Below, piece by piece: positions 22,211 to 36,341 of a stretch of DNA of 64,000 bases (positions within the stretch are counted from its first letter, which is position 1; every line of letters begins with the position of its first letter). Both the position numbers and the translations under genes were made by a program. The DNA is from Datura wrightii. Its lineage: Eukaryota > Streptophyta > Magnoliopsida > Solanales > Solanaceae. The notes under the pieces were generated by a model. It was not told where the DNA came from and did not search any database. It was given only the letters and a program-made list of their open reading frames with translations. Location: NCBI GenBank assembly GCA_035772735.1, contig JASDFA010000002.1:32632501-32696500 (forward strand). The letters run 5' to 3'.

Positions 22211-24948
22211 TGTCAAGACCCAAGCTAAGACCCTGAATCAAGACATGAGACTTAGAACCACGAATGGCTCCAAGCTAAACCATGGCATGCATCATACTAA
22301 CACAGAAACAACTAATAGAACATAACTGAGCGAAAGCTAACTAAAAATAGCTAATCACACACATAAGAACATAACTTATTAATAACACTGAGTCAGAAAA
22401 TGAATTTGTTACTACACTGTCTGAAAGCCTCTACTAATCTGATGAGCTCCTAGGAAAAGTCCCCAACTAACTCCAAAATCGGAAACTGAGATAAAACTAA
22501 AATTTGAAAAATCATGAATCCTATCATTGGTAGATGAGGACTTACCACTATCAGCTGAGAGAATAGAGCGTGTCTAACCACACGACTGAGTCTGGAAACC
22601 TGGATCTATATCATAAAAAGATATAGCACATAAAATATGCAGTCAGTACTTGGAATGTACTGAGTATATAGAAGATGTAAATGAAACTAGAAACATGCAG
22701 ATATGCTGAGAAAGACACTAAACTGAAACATAACTGAGAGCATAACTGAGATGAAATATGAAGACCCTATCTATGATACATAGATATTGACATAAAGTGC
22801 TAGTTTGAAAACATTTAATGTAAAATACCAGTAGAGCTAATTTAAGGGTCATGTATATGCATTAAAGATTGAATCTGAAATCATGAACTAAAACTATAAC
22901 GGATACTGAATTGAGACTGAATCCAAACTGGACCATGGAAGAGCCTATTAACCGACAAACTCCAATGTGAGCCTCACGGAGTCCAACCTGTAACCCCTGC
23001 TAAGAGGCTGTTCATACCTTGCCAAGGGTATGAACTCTGACACAGGGAGATAATCTCTAATAATGATGACCCCTGCTTACGCCCATTGTGGAAAGCGAGA
23101 CACTCTTTAATAACGAGGATCCCATATTCCTTAAGCTAAGGGAAACATTTTATACTACTTAGAATCCCTTATCCTATGATGGCACGTAGTTCTGAGACCT
23201 GGGTATGCTGGGACCCTAGCCCGCTCGGTGCTAAGTGCTACTCCTAACTTAACATAAGGGTACATGCAACTGATAAATCTAAAGATGATGTCCTAAGACT
23301 TGTCTAAACCACTTTATATAACAAGAAAATCCCGAGAGTCTAGAGGACCATGACTATACTAACATGGAAGCCTCAAAACTTATATCATCTGTCTAGTCAA
23401 GGCTAATCTCTAATATTGAGAGAGCTGAGAGTCTGAAGGGAATTGAGGTTTTGGGACTAGCTAGGGCGACTTTCAACTAACAAGAGACCTAAGAGTCCAA
23501 CTAACAATAAACATGCTAATCATATTAAAATTATAAGAATCCAGTCAGGGCTACTTTCTACTAGTAAGAGACCCGAGAGTCTAGGGAATCATAAACATGA
23601 TTTTCATACTGAATTCATAAAATCATAGGCCAAAAGCATAATATAAATTATGTTTCTGTATTAATGGAAACTCATAGATTTGAATCATGGTTTCACATAT
23701 ATATTGAAATCAGGGTAATCTCATACAGATATTTCAAAAGGGCCATATTTCAAAAGTAGTGCAAATCATGGTGGAGTATAATAAATCATGCTACTATCAT
23801 ATCGTAGACGTCAATGAGGAGTTTGAGAGGGAAATCATAAGCATACATATCTATCTATCATGAGGGCCTTGAAACATGGAAGTCATGCATAGATTGAAAC
23901 TGTAAGACATATTCTTCTAGTTATCAAAGTAACTAGGGTTGTGACATAAATTAGGACACAAGGATGAAAGGAGATCCTTGTTGAAGTCCCACATTCCTGG
24001 CATAACTAAACCCCCCACTAGAACTTGAACCTTGAAGCTCTTAGAGAAGAAACCCTAGGTATTGAGCCTTGAGAGGAATGGAAAAGAAGAACTTTACGGA
24101 TGCTATTGGATGGAATGGGGGATTAGGCTAGGAATAACACCTTAAATTTGACCCTTACAATAACCAAAATGACATCATTTAGGGACTAGAAGCATAGGAT
24201 TTTACAAAATGCCCTTGGTACTACGAAATAAAAACTGAGTCTGCCAGTCGTCATGGCTAGTATCACGAGTCATTGGTTGTAACCACGACCCGTGGTTACA
24301 GTCATTACGTGCTAGCTTACTTTTTCCCTTCCCTAATTTTCCAACAACGACTAGGTAGGACGAGTCATTACTTACCACGACGACTCGTCACTCCTCTCAT
24401 TGTGACCGCTACCTCAATTGGCCTATTTTTTGAAATTCTTCCAATAGAAGACAAGACGGATCGTTACTCATCCTAACGAGTCGTCACATCTTCTCATTGC
24501 TTTTGGGCCAAATTCTCTGAACTCCATATAATGGGCATCGTAATGGGTCGCCATAGGGTACCATGAGTCATACTTTGACTCAAGGTCACTGGGAACCTTT
24601 TTACATATTCTCTGAGCTTGTCTACCACGACTCTTACTACGATTCATTACAAGTCACCACGAGTCGTAGCTTGACTCGAGGTTTTGGGAGAAACTTGGCC
24701 CTTTTCCTGAACTATTGCTCATGACGGGGGACATCACGACTCGTCACATCACCACACGAGTCGTGACATGAGTCATTACATCTGGGCCATGAGAAATTCC
24801 ATTGACTACCTACCACGAGTATGAAAATGACTCATTGTATCATCGAATGAGTCGTACCATGACTCGTTCTGAGGAAACCTTTTCCATTTTTTGCTGGTTT
24901 CTTACTTTAAGTCTGGGGTTTGATCTTAGGGACTTTTTTTGTGTTACA
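22211..24948 (-). repeat. 3' LTR of C
   Basis: The inner end abuts the purine tract (minus strand AAGGGGGAGATAT, 24949-24961) and TTCGAGGATGAA (24969-24980). The last 700 bp hold many acgactcgt/acgagtcgt palindromic words (24250-24860). Confidence 0.85.
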
Positions 24949-25799
24949 ATATCTCCCCCTTGGGAACATTCATCCTCGAATAGAGGATATCTAAGCTAGT
25001 AAGATAGGAAAAGAACTGCAATCCCAAGGCTGAATACTAAAGGTTGAATGTTGATGGAGTATCTAACTCCGAGCTATGTCACATTACTGGACTGGTCTCA
25101 TGAATCATGCATGCTCTCTAAGACATGAGAGGGACTGGAAGAAATGAGGAGGTGGAACTAAGTAAAGTATTGTTGAGGAACTATTTCCTCAAACTGGAAC
25201 TGAGCTGGTAAGGATTGAGTTATCACTCTCGAACTACTTTCTAATACTGAACTAGCTATCATGGTATCTGGTCTGACTGAGAGTAAGGGACTCATAAGAA
25301 TGAATTGTTCATGACATCTAAAACTGAACACATGAGGTAACCTGGCCTGTTGAGCTGTTAAGGAAAATTTCAAGGACTTAGTTCACAGAGCTGAGCATAT
25401 TAGAGACATGATTTTTCATAACTGGTTTCGTGATATGAAGTTGAAATTCGTGAGGTCATGGAGTAAGACTGGGATCGCTGTCTGAAGTGGTCATCTAAAA
25501 TTCTAGGAGTCTGAACATAAGCATGAATAAAACATAGTATCAACTGAAACATAAAGAAAATCATCTGAACCTGAAGGGGTTGACATCCTATAGCTATTAG
25601 TGTTGGGACTCCCCTACTAGAACACGTAAGATTTGACTTGGCTCATCGACTTATCATCTCCCCCTTAGCTTAAAGCCCTCATCATATTTATAACTATTTC
25701 ACACCATCTATCGATAATCTCTTTCCAACATGCGGCAAAGTATTTTCTACTCCATACTGCTCTTAGTTCTAACAACATGCAAAGAATAACACGAAAAGC
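24949..25799 (-). other. C internal 3' part, non-coding
   Basis: It contains the polypurine signals and about 800 bp without recognisable coding sequence; protease, RT, RNase H and integrase are absent where they should be. Confidence 0.65.
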
Positions 25800-26975
25800 T
25801 CATAACATGCTTGTGACTACTTCTAGTGATTTGCCCTAATCTTGATGTGATGATAGGGCATAGAAGTGGTTTTGACATTGTCTATCACCTATACTAGACG
25901 ATGCATCCTGCTGAGATGGGTAGGCTATCGGAGCTACTAAAGAGGTGGCTAGGGCTCTACTCTCACCCTGCTTGGCTGTTGGGCAATCTCAGAGCTTATG
26001 ACCCGACTTGTCGCACCAAAAGCAAGCGGCTAAACCAGCCATGCATTCCCCCAAATGGTTCTTCCCATAGATCTTACAAGTTGTATATGTAATCTCCCTT
26101 ACTCTAGATCTATATAGTACACTGGCTGTCAAAGGTGCTGGGTCTGATGATCTCTGCTGGGAGCATGGGTAGTGTCCACCACTCGCCCTCTAACGAGAGA
26201 ACTCTGATTCTCCTATTCTAGCTCTCTTGGCCTCTCTCTCTTTTTCTTTCACCTGCTCCGCCTCTATTTGTTAGGCATATATTACTAATCATGAGAAGTC
26301 TATGTCATTGTGCAACATGGCAGTGCTGCACTCCTTGACCAAGGAGTCTGCGACTCCATTAATGAACCTACTTACACGAGCCCTCTGGTCAGCTACCATA
26401 TCCAGTGCATACTTGGAAAATCGGGTAAATTCCAACACATACTCCTGGATAGTCATACTGTTTTGCCTCAAATTGACGAGCTCCACCGCCTTTGCCTCCC
26501 TCAACTCTCTAGGGAAAAACTTGTCCAAGAAGGCAGTCATAAATTCACCCCAACTCTCGAGGACTGCTCCAACTCCCCGACTATCTTTCCACTAATAGAA
26601 CCATATGTGAGCGACTCCCTTCAGCTGATAGGATGTTAAGTCCACGCCCTTTTTCCTTGTCACCCCCATAATCTAGGTGATATTATAGATCTTCTCTAGG
26701 AACTCATGTGGGTCCTCATCCACCTTTGACCCATAGAACTCAGGTGGGTTCATCCTGAGGAAGTATCGCACTCTAGCCGGCACTACGTTCCCATTCTAGG
26801 AAACATGAACCACCACCTGCTGGTTGGCATGAGAAGTCATAGCCTGTGTCAATATTTGAAAGGCTACCCTAAACTCGGCATGATTAACATGCTCATCCAT
26901 TGGGTTCGATGGGGCTAGTGGGGCTTGCTGGTGCCCATTACCGTTTCTCCTTCTGTTTGCTTGTCTAGGAGGCAT
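25800..26975 (-). pseudogene. gag: gag of C
   Basis: The ATG at 26975 begins MPPRQ, as in F. Capsid blocks VRYFLRMNPPEF, SYQLKGVA, TAFLDKFFPRELREAKAVEL and EYVLEFTRFSKYA follow. A CX2CX4HX4C knuckle (C-F-W-C ... C) near 25975-26020 is interrupted by a TGA that replaces an Arg codon. Reading stops shortly after the VVTSML block where the protease would begin, so the deletion point is at the gag/protease border. Several stops. Confidence 0.78.
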
Positions 26976-27191
26976 TATCTACCGACGCGTAAAGCATGAG
27001 TTAGGAGATGAATTCTAGATTTTAATACTCTACGCATGATAAGAATCATGATGAAAGGGGATTTTTCTAAAAACGTCTCATAGCCTCTTCATCATAAGTG
27101 TGGAGCACTTCAAACCCATGAAAAGAACTCTACTTAACACAACTTTTAGACTCCCTAGGACACTCTAAACCTAATGCTCTAATAACAAGTT

Positions 27192-29932
27192 TGTCAAAAC
27201 CTGAGCTAAGACCCCGAATAGAGACACAGGACCTGGAACAACGAATGGCTCCAAGATAACCCATGGTGTAGCATAATACTAACACAACAACTACTAATAG
27301 AAGATAACTAAGTGTAAGCTAACTGAAAATAGCCAATCATACACGTAAGTACATAACTTATTAATAACACTGAGTCAAAAGCTGAATTTGTTACTACACT
27401 ATTTGAAAGTCTCTACTAATTTGATGAGCTGCTGGAACAAGTCCCTAGCTAACTCCAAAATCTGAAACTGAGATAATACTGAAATAAGAAAAATCATAAA
27501 TCTTGTCCTCGGTAGATTAGGACTCACCATTGTAAGTAGAGAGAGAACAGAGCATGTCTAACCACGAGGTTGAGTGATCTATATCATAAAAAGAAATAAC
27601 ACATAAAGTATGTGGTCAGTACTTGAATGTACTGAGTATATGGGAGACGTAAATGAAACTAGAAACATGAAGCTATGCTGAGAGAGAGACTAAACTGAAA
27701 CATAACTGAGAGCATAACTAAGATGAAATAGGAAGACCCTATCTGTGATACATAGATATTGACATAAAGTGCTAGTTTGAACTCATGTAACATAAAATAC
27801 CAGTAAAGTTGATTTAAGGGTCATGTACATGTATTGAAGATTGAATCTAGAATCATGAACTGAAATCTGTAACTAATATTTAATTGAGACTGAATCTGAA
27901 CTGGACCGTAGGAGAGCCTATTAATCGACAAACTCCAACGTGAGCCTCATGATGTCCAACCTGTAACCTCGACTGAGAGGGTGTTCATACCTTGCCATGG
28001 GTAAGAACTCTGACTGGCATGATATCACGCTCTGACACATGGCGATAATATCTAATAATGATTACCCCTGCTTGCGCCTATTGAGGCAAGGGAGAAAACT
28101 CAAATAACGAGGATCCCATATTCCTCAGGCTAAGGGAAACATTCTCAACTACTGAGAATCCCTTATCCTATGGTGGCATGTAGTTCTGAGACCTGGGTAT
28201 ACTGGGACCCTGCCTTGCTCAGTGGTAAGTGCTACTCCTAACTGAACATAAGGTTACATGCAACTGATAAAATCTCAAGCTAATATCCTAAGACTAGTCG
28301 GAACCACTTTATCTAACTAGGGAATCCTGAGATTCTAGAGGACCATGAAAATACTAATATGGAAGGCTCAAAACTGATATCATCTGTCTAGTTAAGGCTA
28401 CTCTCTAATATCGAGAGAGCAGAGAATTTGAAAGGAACTGAGGTTCTAGGGCTAGTCAGGGCTACTTTTAGCTAACAAGAGACTTGAGAGTCCAATTAAC
28501 CATAAACATGTTGATCATACTGAATTCATGAGAGTTTAGCTAGGGCTACTTTCTACTAGCAAGAGAGCCGAGAGCCTAGGGAATCATAGACATGCTTTTC
28601 ATACTGACTTAATAAAACCATAGGCCAAAAGTGTAATATAAATCATGTGTTCTATTCATGGAAACTCATAGATATAAATCATGGTTTTACATATATATTG
28701 AAATGAGGGTAAATTCATATAGATATTTCGTAAGGGCCATATTTGAAAGTAGTGCTAAATCATGGTGGAGTCTTAGAAATTATGCTACTATCATATCATA
28801 GACATAAATCATGGGTTTGAGAGGAAAATCATAAGTAGCCTTGAAATTCATGGAATATATGTGAGAAGTCATGCATAGATTAAAACCCTAAGACATACTC
28901 TTTTAGGGAATCAAAGTAACTAGGGGTTTGACATAAATTGAGACACAAGGATGGAAGGAGATCCTTGTTGAAGCCGCACATACCTGGCTTAACGAAATCC
29001 CCCACTATATCTTAAACCTTGAAGCTCTCAAAGAAGAAACCCTAGGTCTTGAGCCTTGAGACGAAGGGAGAAGGATAACTCTACGGATGTTTTTAGATGG
29101 AATGAGTGTTTAGACTAGGACGAACCCCTTAAATTTAACCGTTAGGATAACCAAAACTACATTATTTACGGAATAGAAGTATAGGATTTTATAAGGATAC
29201 CTCTGGGACTACGATATAAAACCTGACTCTGCCAGTTTTCATAACTCGTACCACGAGTTGTTGGTTGTAGTCATGACCTGCGGTGATACTCGTTAAGTCG
29301 CAACCTACTTTTGCCCTTCCCTGATCTTCCAACCATGACTAGGTAGGATGAGTCGTTACTTGCCACGATGACTTTTCATTCCTCTCGTTGTCACCACTGC
29401 CTCAATCAGCCTATTCCTGAAATTCTTCCAACAGCCAACATGACGGGTCTTTACTCGTCCTAATAAGTCATCACATCCTCTCATTGCTTCTAGGAAAAAT
29501 TCTCTTAACCCTACATAAGGGACGTTGTAATGGGTCATCATGAGGTTCCATGAGTCGTCCTTTGACTCATGGTCACTGGGAAACTTCTTGCATATTCTCT
29601 GAGCTTGTCTCCAATGACTCTCCCTATGATTCATTATAGGTCACGATGAGTGCTTGCATGACTCGTGGTTGGGATAAACTTACCCCTTTTCCTAAACTAT
29701 TGCTCATGATGGGGGATATCATGACTCGTCACATCACCCCACGAGTCGTGATGCGAGTTGTTACATCTAGGCCCTAAGAAATTCCATTAACTGCCTACCA
29801 CGAGTATGACCATGACTCATTATATCATCTAACAAGTTGTACCACGACTTGTTCTGAGGAAAAATTTTCCATTTTCTACTGGTTTCTTTCTTTAAGTTTG
29901 GTTCTTATCTTAGGGACTTTTGGGGTGTTACA
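27192..29932 (-). repeat. 5' LTR of C
   Basis: It parallels 22211-24948 along its whole length. On the inner side the degraded tRNA-iMet primer site (minus strand TTATTAGAGC, near 27175-27188) follows. Confidence 0.85.
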
Positions 29933-29937
29933 CCTTT
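29933..29937. repeat. Target duplication CCTTT, right of C
   Basis: Pairs with 22206-22210. Confidence 0.85.
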
Positions 29938-32600
29938 CTAGAAAGACTTCCAGAAGTTTGTTATAAACTGAGCATCTCTATAAGAAATAATAGATACGGG
30001 GACGCCGTGTAGGCGAACTATCTCCCGTATATAAAGCCTAGCATAATCCTCTGCAGCATATGTATGTCTTAACTGGCAAGAAGTGAGCTGATTTAGTCAG
30101 TCAATCAACTTTTACCTAGATATAATCATGCTTCCTTCTTGTTCGAGGCAATTATGTAATAATATCCATATTAATCACCTCCCATTTCTAGGTTGGAATT
30201 TATATATCCTGCATTAGACCTCCAGGCCTCTGGCGCTCAACCTTTACCTGCTGGCAATTAGGACACTGAGTCGCAAGACCTGTGATGTCCTTTCTCATGC
30301 CATTCCACCAATATAGCTGCCTCAGGTCACGATACATCTTCGTGGCACCTGGATGTACTTAATATTGAGAGTAATGAGCTTCATTCATAATATGTTCCCG
30401 TAGCTCACCCACATTAGGTACATATAGATAGCCCTGGTATCTAAGAACTCCATCGGTTTTGTAATCAAATAGTCTCTACTTCTACTGCGGTATACTATCT
30501 CTCAGTAAGACTAGATCTGCATCATCATATTGTCGTTGCTTAACTTCCGCTACCAAGGACCATTCTATTGTGTTTTAGACAGTATCATCCCTATCTTCGG
30601 CATCCAGTAAATGAATCTATAAGTCAGCCAAATGTTGTAGATTCTTTGTCATTTCAATCCTATCAACCTAAATATGACTCAAGCTACCCATAGACTTGCG
30701 ACTTAGTGCATCAGCTACAATATTTTCCTTGCCTGGATGATACAAGATACTCACATCATAATCTTTTAGTAACTCTAATCATCTTCTTTGCCTCAAATTC
30801 AACTCTTTTTTACTAAAACAAGTACTGGACGCTCTTATGATATGTGAAGATATCAACATGTACCTCATATAAGTAGTGGCACCAAATCTTCAATGCAAAT
30901 ACCACTGTGGTCAACTCAAGATCATGGGTAGGATAATTTTGCTCGTGCTTCCTCAACTGTCTAGAGGCATAAGCAATAATCTTGTCGTGTTGCATCAGAA
31001 CACAACCTAGCCTGACTCTCAAAGAATCATAATACACCACATAAACCTCAACATCCTCTGGAAGAGTTAGGATAGGTGCTGAAGTTAGTCTATCCTTCAA
31101 CTCCTTAAAATGATGCTCACATGCCTCTGTCAACTGAAACTTAGCTACTTTATGAGTCAGCTTTGTCAATGGCGCAGAGATAGTAGAGAAACCTTCCACA
31201 ATTTGTGATAATAACTTTATAACCCTAGAAATCTACGAACCTCTATAGGATTCAAGGGTCTATGCCAGTTCTTCACAGCTTCTATTTTCTGGCCATCCAC
31301 CCTTATACCTTCAGCTGTAATCACATGGCCAAGAAAAGCTATAGATGTCAGCCAAAGCTCACATTTAGAAAATTTAGAATATAGACTGTGCTCTTAGAGA
31401 GTCTATAATACTACTCTCAAATGATCTACATGCTCGACCTCAAATCATGGTAAATCAGAATATCATCAGTGAAGACAATCACAAATACATCAAGAAAAGG
31501 TCTAAACATCTGATTCATCAAGTCTATAAAATTTGTTGGGGCATTAGTTATCCCAAATGACATCACTAGAAAGTCATGATGGTTGTATCTAGTTCTGAAG
31601 GCAGTCTTAAGGATATCAACTTCCCTAACCCATAACTGATGGTATCTAGATCTCAAATTAATCTTCGAAAAGCATATGGTACCCTGTAACTGATCAAACA
31701 GGTCATCAATCTTGGGAAGTGGGTACTTATTCTTAACCATCATTTAATTCAACTACCTATAGTCAATATACATCCTTAATCACCCATCTTTCTTTTGCAC
31801 AAAGAGCACTAGTGTACCCCAAGGCGATATACTAGGTCAAATGAATCCCTTGTTGAGCAGATCTACCAACTGCTCCTTCAATTCCCTTAGCTCTAATGGA
31901 TCCATTCTATAAGGAGGGATCGATATAAAATGAGTACCTAGAAGTAGATCAATAACAAAATTTATCTCTCTTTCGGGAGGAGTTCCAGGCAAATCCTCTT
32001 AAAAGACCTCAGGGAACTCATTTACAATAGAAATTGACTGGAGAGTCACAAGCTCACATTCCAAGTTTCTTACCCGAACCAAGTGAGAAATACAGCCTTT
32101 GGACATCAACTTCTGAGCGTTAAGGTATGAAATAAACTTATCTTTAGGCATAGCAATACCTTGCCATTTTCGGACTGGCTCGCCGGGAAAATGGAATCTA
32201 ACAACCATGTCTCTGTAATCAACATTAGCATAACATGCCACCAACCAATCCATACTCATAATGACATCAAAATCAATCATTTCAAGCTTAACTAGATCTG
32301 CTAATGTTGATCTATCACATACTAATACTATACAATTTCGGTAAACTCATCTAGCTAACACATATTTTCCAATTGGTGTAGAAGTAGCAAATGGTATAAA
32401 TAATAATTTAGGGACTCTCTCAAACTGACACGCAACCAATGGTGTAACATAAGAGAGTGTCGAACCAGGATCAAGCAAAACATATACTGTACGAGAATAA
32501 ATAATCAAAAGTACTTGATTAAAATCGACCACCCAAAGCATAAAATCCATTCTAGGTTGCCCCGAAACTAGAAGTCTCTCTTAGTCTGCCTCTACCAAGG
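29938..32600 (-). pseudogene. pol: B: protease, RT, RNase H, N-terminal integrase
   Basis: Read right to left. Protease with LLDPGSTLSYVTP (32347-32550), the linker (31999-32280), RT (31426-31743) with FSKINLRSRYHQL and FTDDILIYH, RNase H (30813-31199) with YYDSLRVRLGCVLMQ, HDLEL and DIFTYHKS, and then integrase zinc-binding and core remnants to 29938. The first RT catalytic Asp (usually KIDLRSGY) is Asn and the RNase H TDHKS Asp is Tyr. With many stops this cannot encode active enzymes. Integrase continues at 22205 beyond C. Confidence 0.82.
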
Positions 32601-33899
32601 CCTGCTTCCAACTGAGGCTCAGGTCTCGGAGGTCAATTAGAGGATGAAAAAGCAACCGCTCATTGTTTGATTGCGCCTATTCCACCTCGACCCTATCTGA
32701 ACAATCCCTCATAAAATGCCTTGGCTTCCCACAATGATAGCATGCATTCTACCCCTGACGGCACTGACCTAAATGGGATCTTCCACACTAAGGACAAATC
32801 AGAAATCATGGTCTCCTCTACCTCGCCTGCTCCTGTCATCAAGAGCTACATGGAGCTTGGCCCTGGTTTCTTCTTTGTCCCTGAAATTGAGGTGGGGCAC
32901 TCCCAACAGGCCTAACAGACTGCCTGGATGACTGAGCCCTTGGGCCACCCTGTGGCCCTCTATAAGGACCCACGGTCCTAGCTCTCTTCCTTTGCTCCTG
33001 CTGTCTCCAAGTATCCCATAATTGATGAACCAAATCCTCCGCCCTCTAGGAGAAAGCCTGAATTCGTGTGATGTCCATGTGCTCCTGAGTATATACCCCC
33101 AAATAATCTCGAGCTATATGGAGCCCCAACTCCAACACAAACCAATGAATTCTATCCTCCATCATCTTAACCATGTGTGGAACATACTTGCCAAGAGAAT
33201 TAAAATGAAGATAATACTCACACACACTCATACTGCCCTGCGCTTGGTGCAAAAACTTCTCAACTTGAGCTTGTCAAAGCTCCCATGGTAGATAGTGGTG
33301 CATAAAGGACCCAGAGAACTCTTCCCACTCAGTTGGCAGTGCATCGCCTCCTCTAGATCGAGCCTAAGCCTCATACCACAATAGCCACATCACGTAGTCT
33401 GAAGGTCGCTAACTCTACTTCCTCAGTCACTGTAGGTCGCATCACCTTCAACGCCCTATGTGTCTGATCAATAAAGTCCTGAGGATCCTCACCCGGTTCT
33501 AATCGGGTGAATATGGGAGGATTCAAACTCAGGAACTCATGGGACCTAGAATGCTCAATTTCCTGCCCTTTATGTCTCTCTATCGCCTCCCAACCGTCGC
33601 TCCTGACCTGCAGCTATACGAGCTATCAGGTGAACAGCTCCCTCAACACCTTGTCTTTTCGAAACAACCGGAAGCACCACAAACGTGGGAGGGTCTGCCA
33701 CTCTACTACCCTCAAATACTGCTGGTGCAGGAGGAGCTAGAGGTCTATCTGCCACTGCTCTAACCGATGTTGGAGGAACTGTAATATCTGGAGTAGGAGA
33801 CTCACTCTAAGCCTCTGACCCGTCTCTTTGATCCACTGGAGGTCGGCTAGTATGCTCCACTACGTCTTTTCCAATCACCCTCAAAGTCATCTTCCTCAT
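32601..33899 (-). pseudogene. gag: gag of B
   Basis: The first ATG is at 33899 (MRKMTLRV...). A Pro/Ala-rich N-terminus (33570-33755), a capsid remnant with MSVCEYYLHFNSLGKY (33046-33252), a basic Arg/Gln-rich part (32839-33033) and a CX2CX4HX4C knuckle (C-Y-H-C ... C, about 32700-32745) follow. Several stops. It belongs to a different gag subgroup from C, E and F, which start MPPRQ. Confidence 0.72.
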
Positions 33900-34098
33900 C
33901 TCAGTTATACTCTAAAACAATAACACGATTTAGATATGATAGTACTTATGACCTCGCTCTATAGCACGAACTATTTGTAAAAGAAGTGAAACAATTCCTA
34001 GATGTCCTAGCCTTCTGATTATAAGTATGGTGCACAACATACCCATAAGCAAGATTCTACTAGACACAACTTTGTGGACTCCCTAGGACATGACTTCG

Positions 34099-34110
34099 CT
34101 CTAATACAAA
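34099..34110 (-). other. Degraded tRNA-iMet primer site of B
   Basis: The minus strand reads TTTGTATTAGAGC where F has TTGGTATCAGAGC, next to the LTR. Confidence 0.6.
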
Positions 34111-34830
34111 CTCTATCACACCCCAAAACTAGGGTAGGGTGCAACTGGCACTCGATTCATGATGGATCGTGAGGCCGTCTATATAGCGTCTGAAAATGTA
34201 ACACTAAGGCCGACCAAGCCACCTATCACAACCAACCAAGGTAAATACTGGACCCATAAGGTCTCAATAATGATGAAAAAGCAACCTAGAAAGCCCAAAA
34301 GGCTTCAATAAAGCTAAATAAAGAAATGGAAAACCAACACGACTATACAACCAAAACTACTATACAAACTAGTCAACATCATCCTCTATAGAGTAAACAA
34401 ACTGAAATGCACGGGACAGGGCCTCAGCCTACCTATGGTGTACAGAAAAATCAAAATAGTCAAAACTAAGACATGGCTCCTAGAAAAGAGGAGCATACCA
34501 CTATTTCGCTGAAATCTGGCTCTTACAGCATTTGATAATTTAAGCCTTGGCTTGTACCTGCAGCACAATTTTAGGAGGGGTCCCCAGATGAAGGGACATT
34601 AGTACGAATAAAATCTACTAGTACGTAAGGCTAAAAACTATAAATATATAAGATAATAATGATAATTGAGCCAGAAATAAGGAATAGTGATAAGCCAGAA
34701 TCTTAAAAATCGAAACCTGACAATAACTTGATATTGAAGTGTAAATGCAACCATCTAGTGCACAATAAAAACTATAACTGAAATGCCAGTGGCTAGCCGA
34801 CCATAAAATCCATGTAAAATTCATCCACCC

Positions 34831-34921
34831 AGTGTACCACACCAAGGTAAAAAAATGCTTTCAACCGATGTACCACACCGGGGTAAAATCCATCCAGCAA
34901 GTGTACCACACTTTGGTAAAA
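34831..34921. repeat. Three ~34-bp tandem units in B LTR
   Basis: The core tgtaccacacc..ggtaaaa repeats at 34831-34852, 34866-34888 and 34899-34921. Confidence 0.75.
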
Positions 34922-35510
34922 TCAATAAATCTTAATCATAATCATCAACAGAGCCAATATGGCTTATATTGGGTCAATTTAACACATATAACATAGAAAA
35001 GATGAATACTAAATTTGTGGCCTACATAGGCCTCCTTCATAATACATAACTACAAATGAGCATATATAACATGTAAAACTAGAAAATAGTACTTAAATGC
35101 ATATATTCAAAACTTGTATAAAGCATAAGGAACTGCAAATATCCTAAGAGTTTCAACAAGATTTATAGATCATGTCCGAAGGGACATTAAAGCTCGGAGA
35201 CTCTCTAGCTTAATGTTCGGCTTAAGGAAAAGGGATTATGAAATCTCCCCTTTTCCTGGCATATTCATAACATATACATAAGATAAAGGACAACCATAAC
35301 AAGGCAATCCTAATTCAATAAGGTCATTTACCCTTAATATCTTGTGACATCCTTATTTGGCTTAAAATCATTTACACGTCATCATCTTGATTATTTCACC
35401 AATTTCAATTAGCAACCACACCTTTAAACACATTTAACATCATACATATATATATAACATACAGTAAGGAACAGCTAACAATGCCCATGCTGAGGGGTCT
35501 CCAACTCGAT

Positions 35511-35515
35511 GTACC
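35511..35515. repeat. Target duplication GTACC, left of E
   Basis: Repeated at 51941-51945; the B LTR reads through when E is removed. Confidence 0.85.
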
Positions 35516-36341
35516 TGTCACGGCCCAAACATAGGCCCGGATTGAGACACCGGACAAAGAACCCCAAGAGGATCCAAGTCGACCCATAGCATGAACATAT
35601 CATCTAACTCAATCATAATGAAGCTTAAGACCAACATAACTAATATACTGGAATTTTGATAATCTCATAACATCATAATACGTAATTCAAATTCGAAGTT
35701 GATTACATTTTATGTCTGAAAAGCCTCTACTACTGACGAGTTGATGGGACAAGACCCCAACTAACTCACTATAGTCTAAAACTGAAAATACAATTACACT
35801 AAAAAGAAGAGCCCTCGAAAGATGAGGACTCATCAATTGAGACTGGGAGATACTGAGGCTGAGAGTCTGGCTATTAGCGGGGCTGAGCCTGGATAGCCGA
35901 GCATGTATCATGAAATGATACAACATAGAGTATGCGGTCAGTACGTGGAATTTACCGAGTATTTAAGTTATGTAAAACTGCTAAGTAAGTAAAATCATAA
36001 ATCATGCATATCATAAAACATAATCAAGATAAGATTATGAGAGTAGGGCTTGCATGCTATTTTCTGAAATCATGATTTGAACATAACTGAATATCATAAC
36101 TGAATCGAATGACCCAAAGCCGAAAACTGATAATAATAAGTAAAGTTGAACATTGGGTTAAACCTACTGAAAACATGATATCATGACTGATGAACATGCA
36201 TAACTAAAATCATGAGGAATAATGGGAGACTCGTCATATAACTGACATTACCACAATAGATCTTACGTGGTCCTGACTATCATACTCAAGTGGGCAGAGC
36301 CGTACAAAGCTTTTCCAGGTCTAAGGACACTACTATGATAT
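35516..36341 (-). repeat. 3' LTR of E, first part
   Basis: It runs to GATAT, where F inserted, and continues at 44800. The segment from about 36137 on matches 50578 onward in the other LTR. Confidence 0.82.
36337..36341. repeat. Target duplication GATAT, left of F
   Basis: Repeated at 44795-44799. The intact E LTR at 50780-50795 shows the unsplit site gatattgatatcaag. Confidence 0.85.

Larger units (their letters stand above)
22211..29932 (-). mobile_element. C: gag-only chromovirus-like LTR element nested in B
   Basis: Full-length insertion: LTRs 22211-24948 and 27192-29932 (2,738 and 2,741 bp), TGTCA..TTACA ends, target duplication CCTTT. The internal part is only 2.24 kb and codes for gag alone. 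The LTRs are clearly diverged (about 15% by eye). It fits the terminal-repeat retrotransposon with gag (TR-GAG) class: packaging protein kept, pol supplied by others. Confidence 0.87.
34114..35515 (-). repeat. 5' LTR of B, first part
   Basis: It starts TATCACACCCC next to the primer site, is interrupted after GTACC (35511-35515) by E, and resumes at 51946. The total without E is about 2.67 kb. Confidence 0.8.

Noticed and set aside
31426..31743. Possible functional RT in B (FTDDILIY box kept)
   Set aside because: The first catalytic Asp block reads KINLRSRY and flanking frames are broken, so the enzyme is dead.
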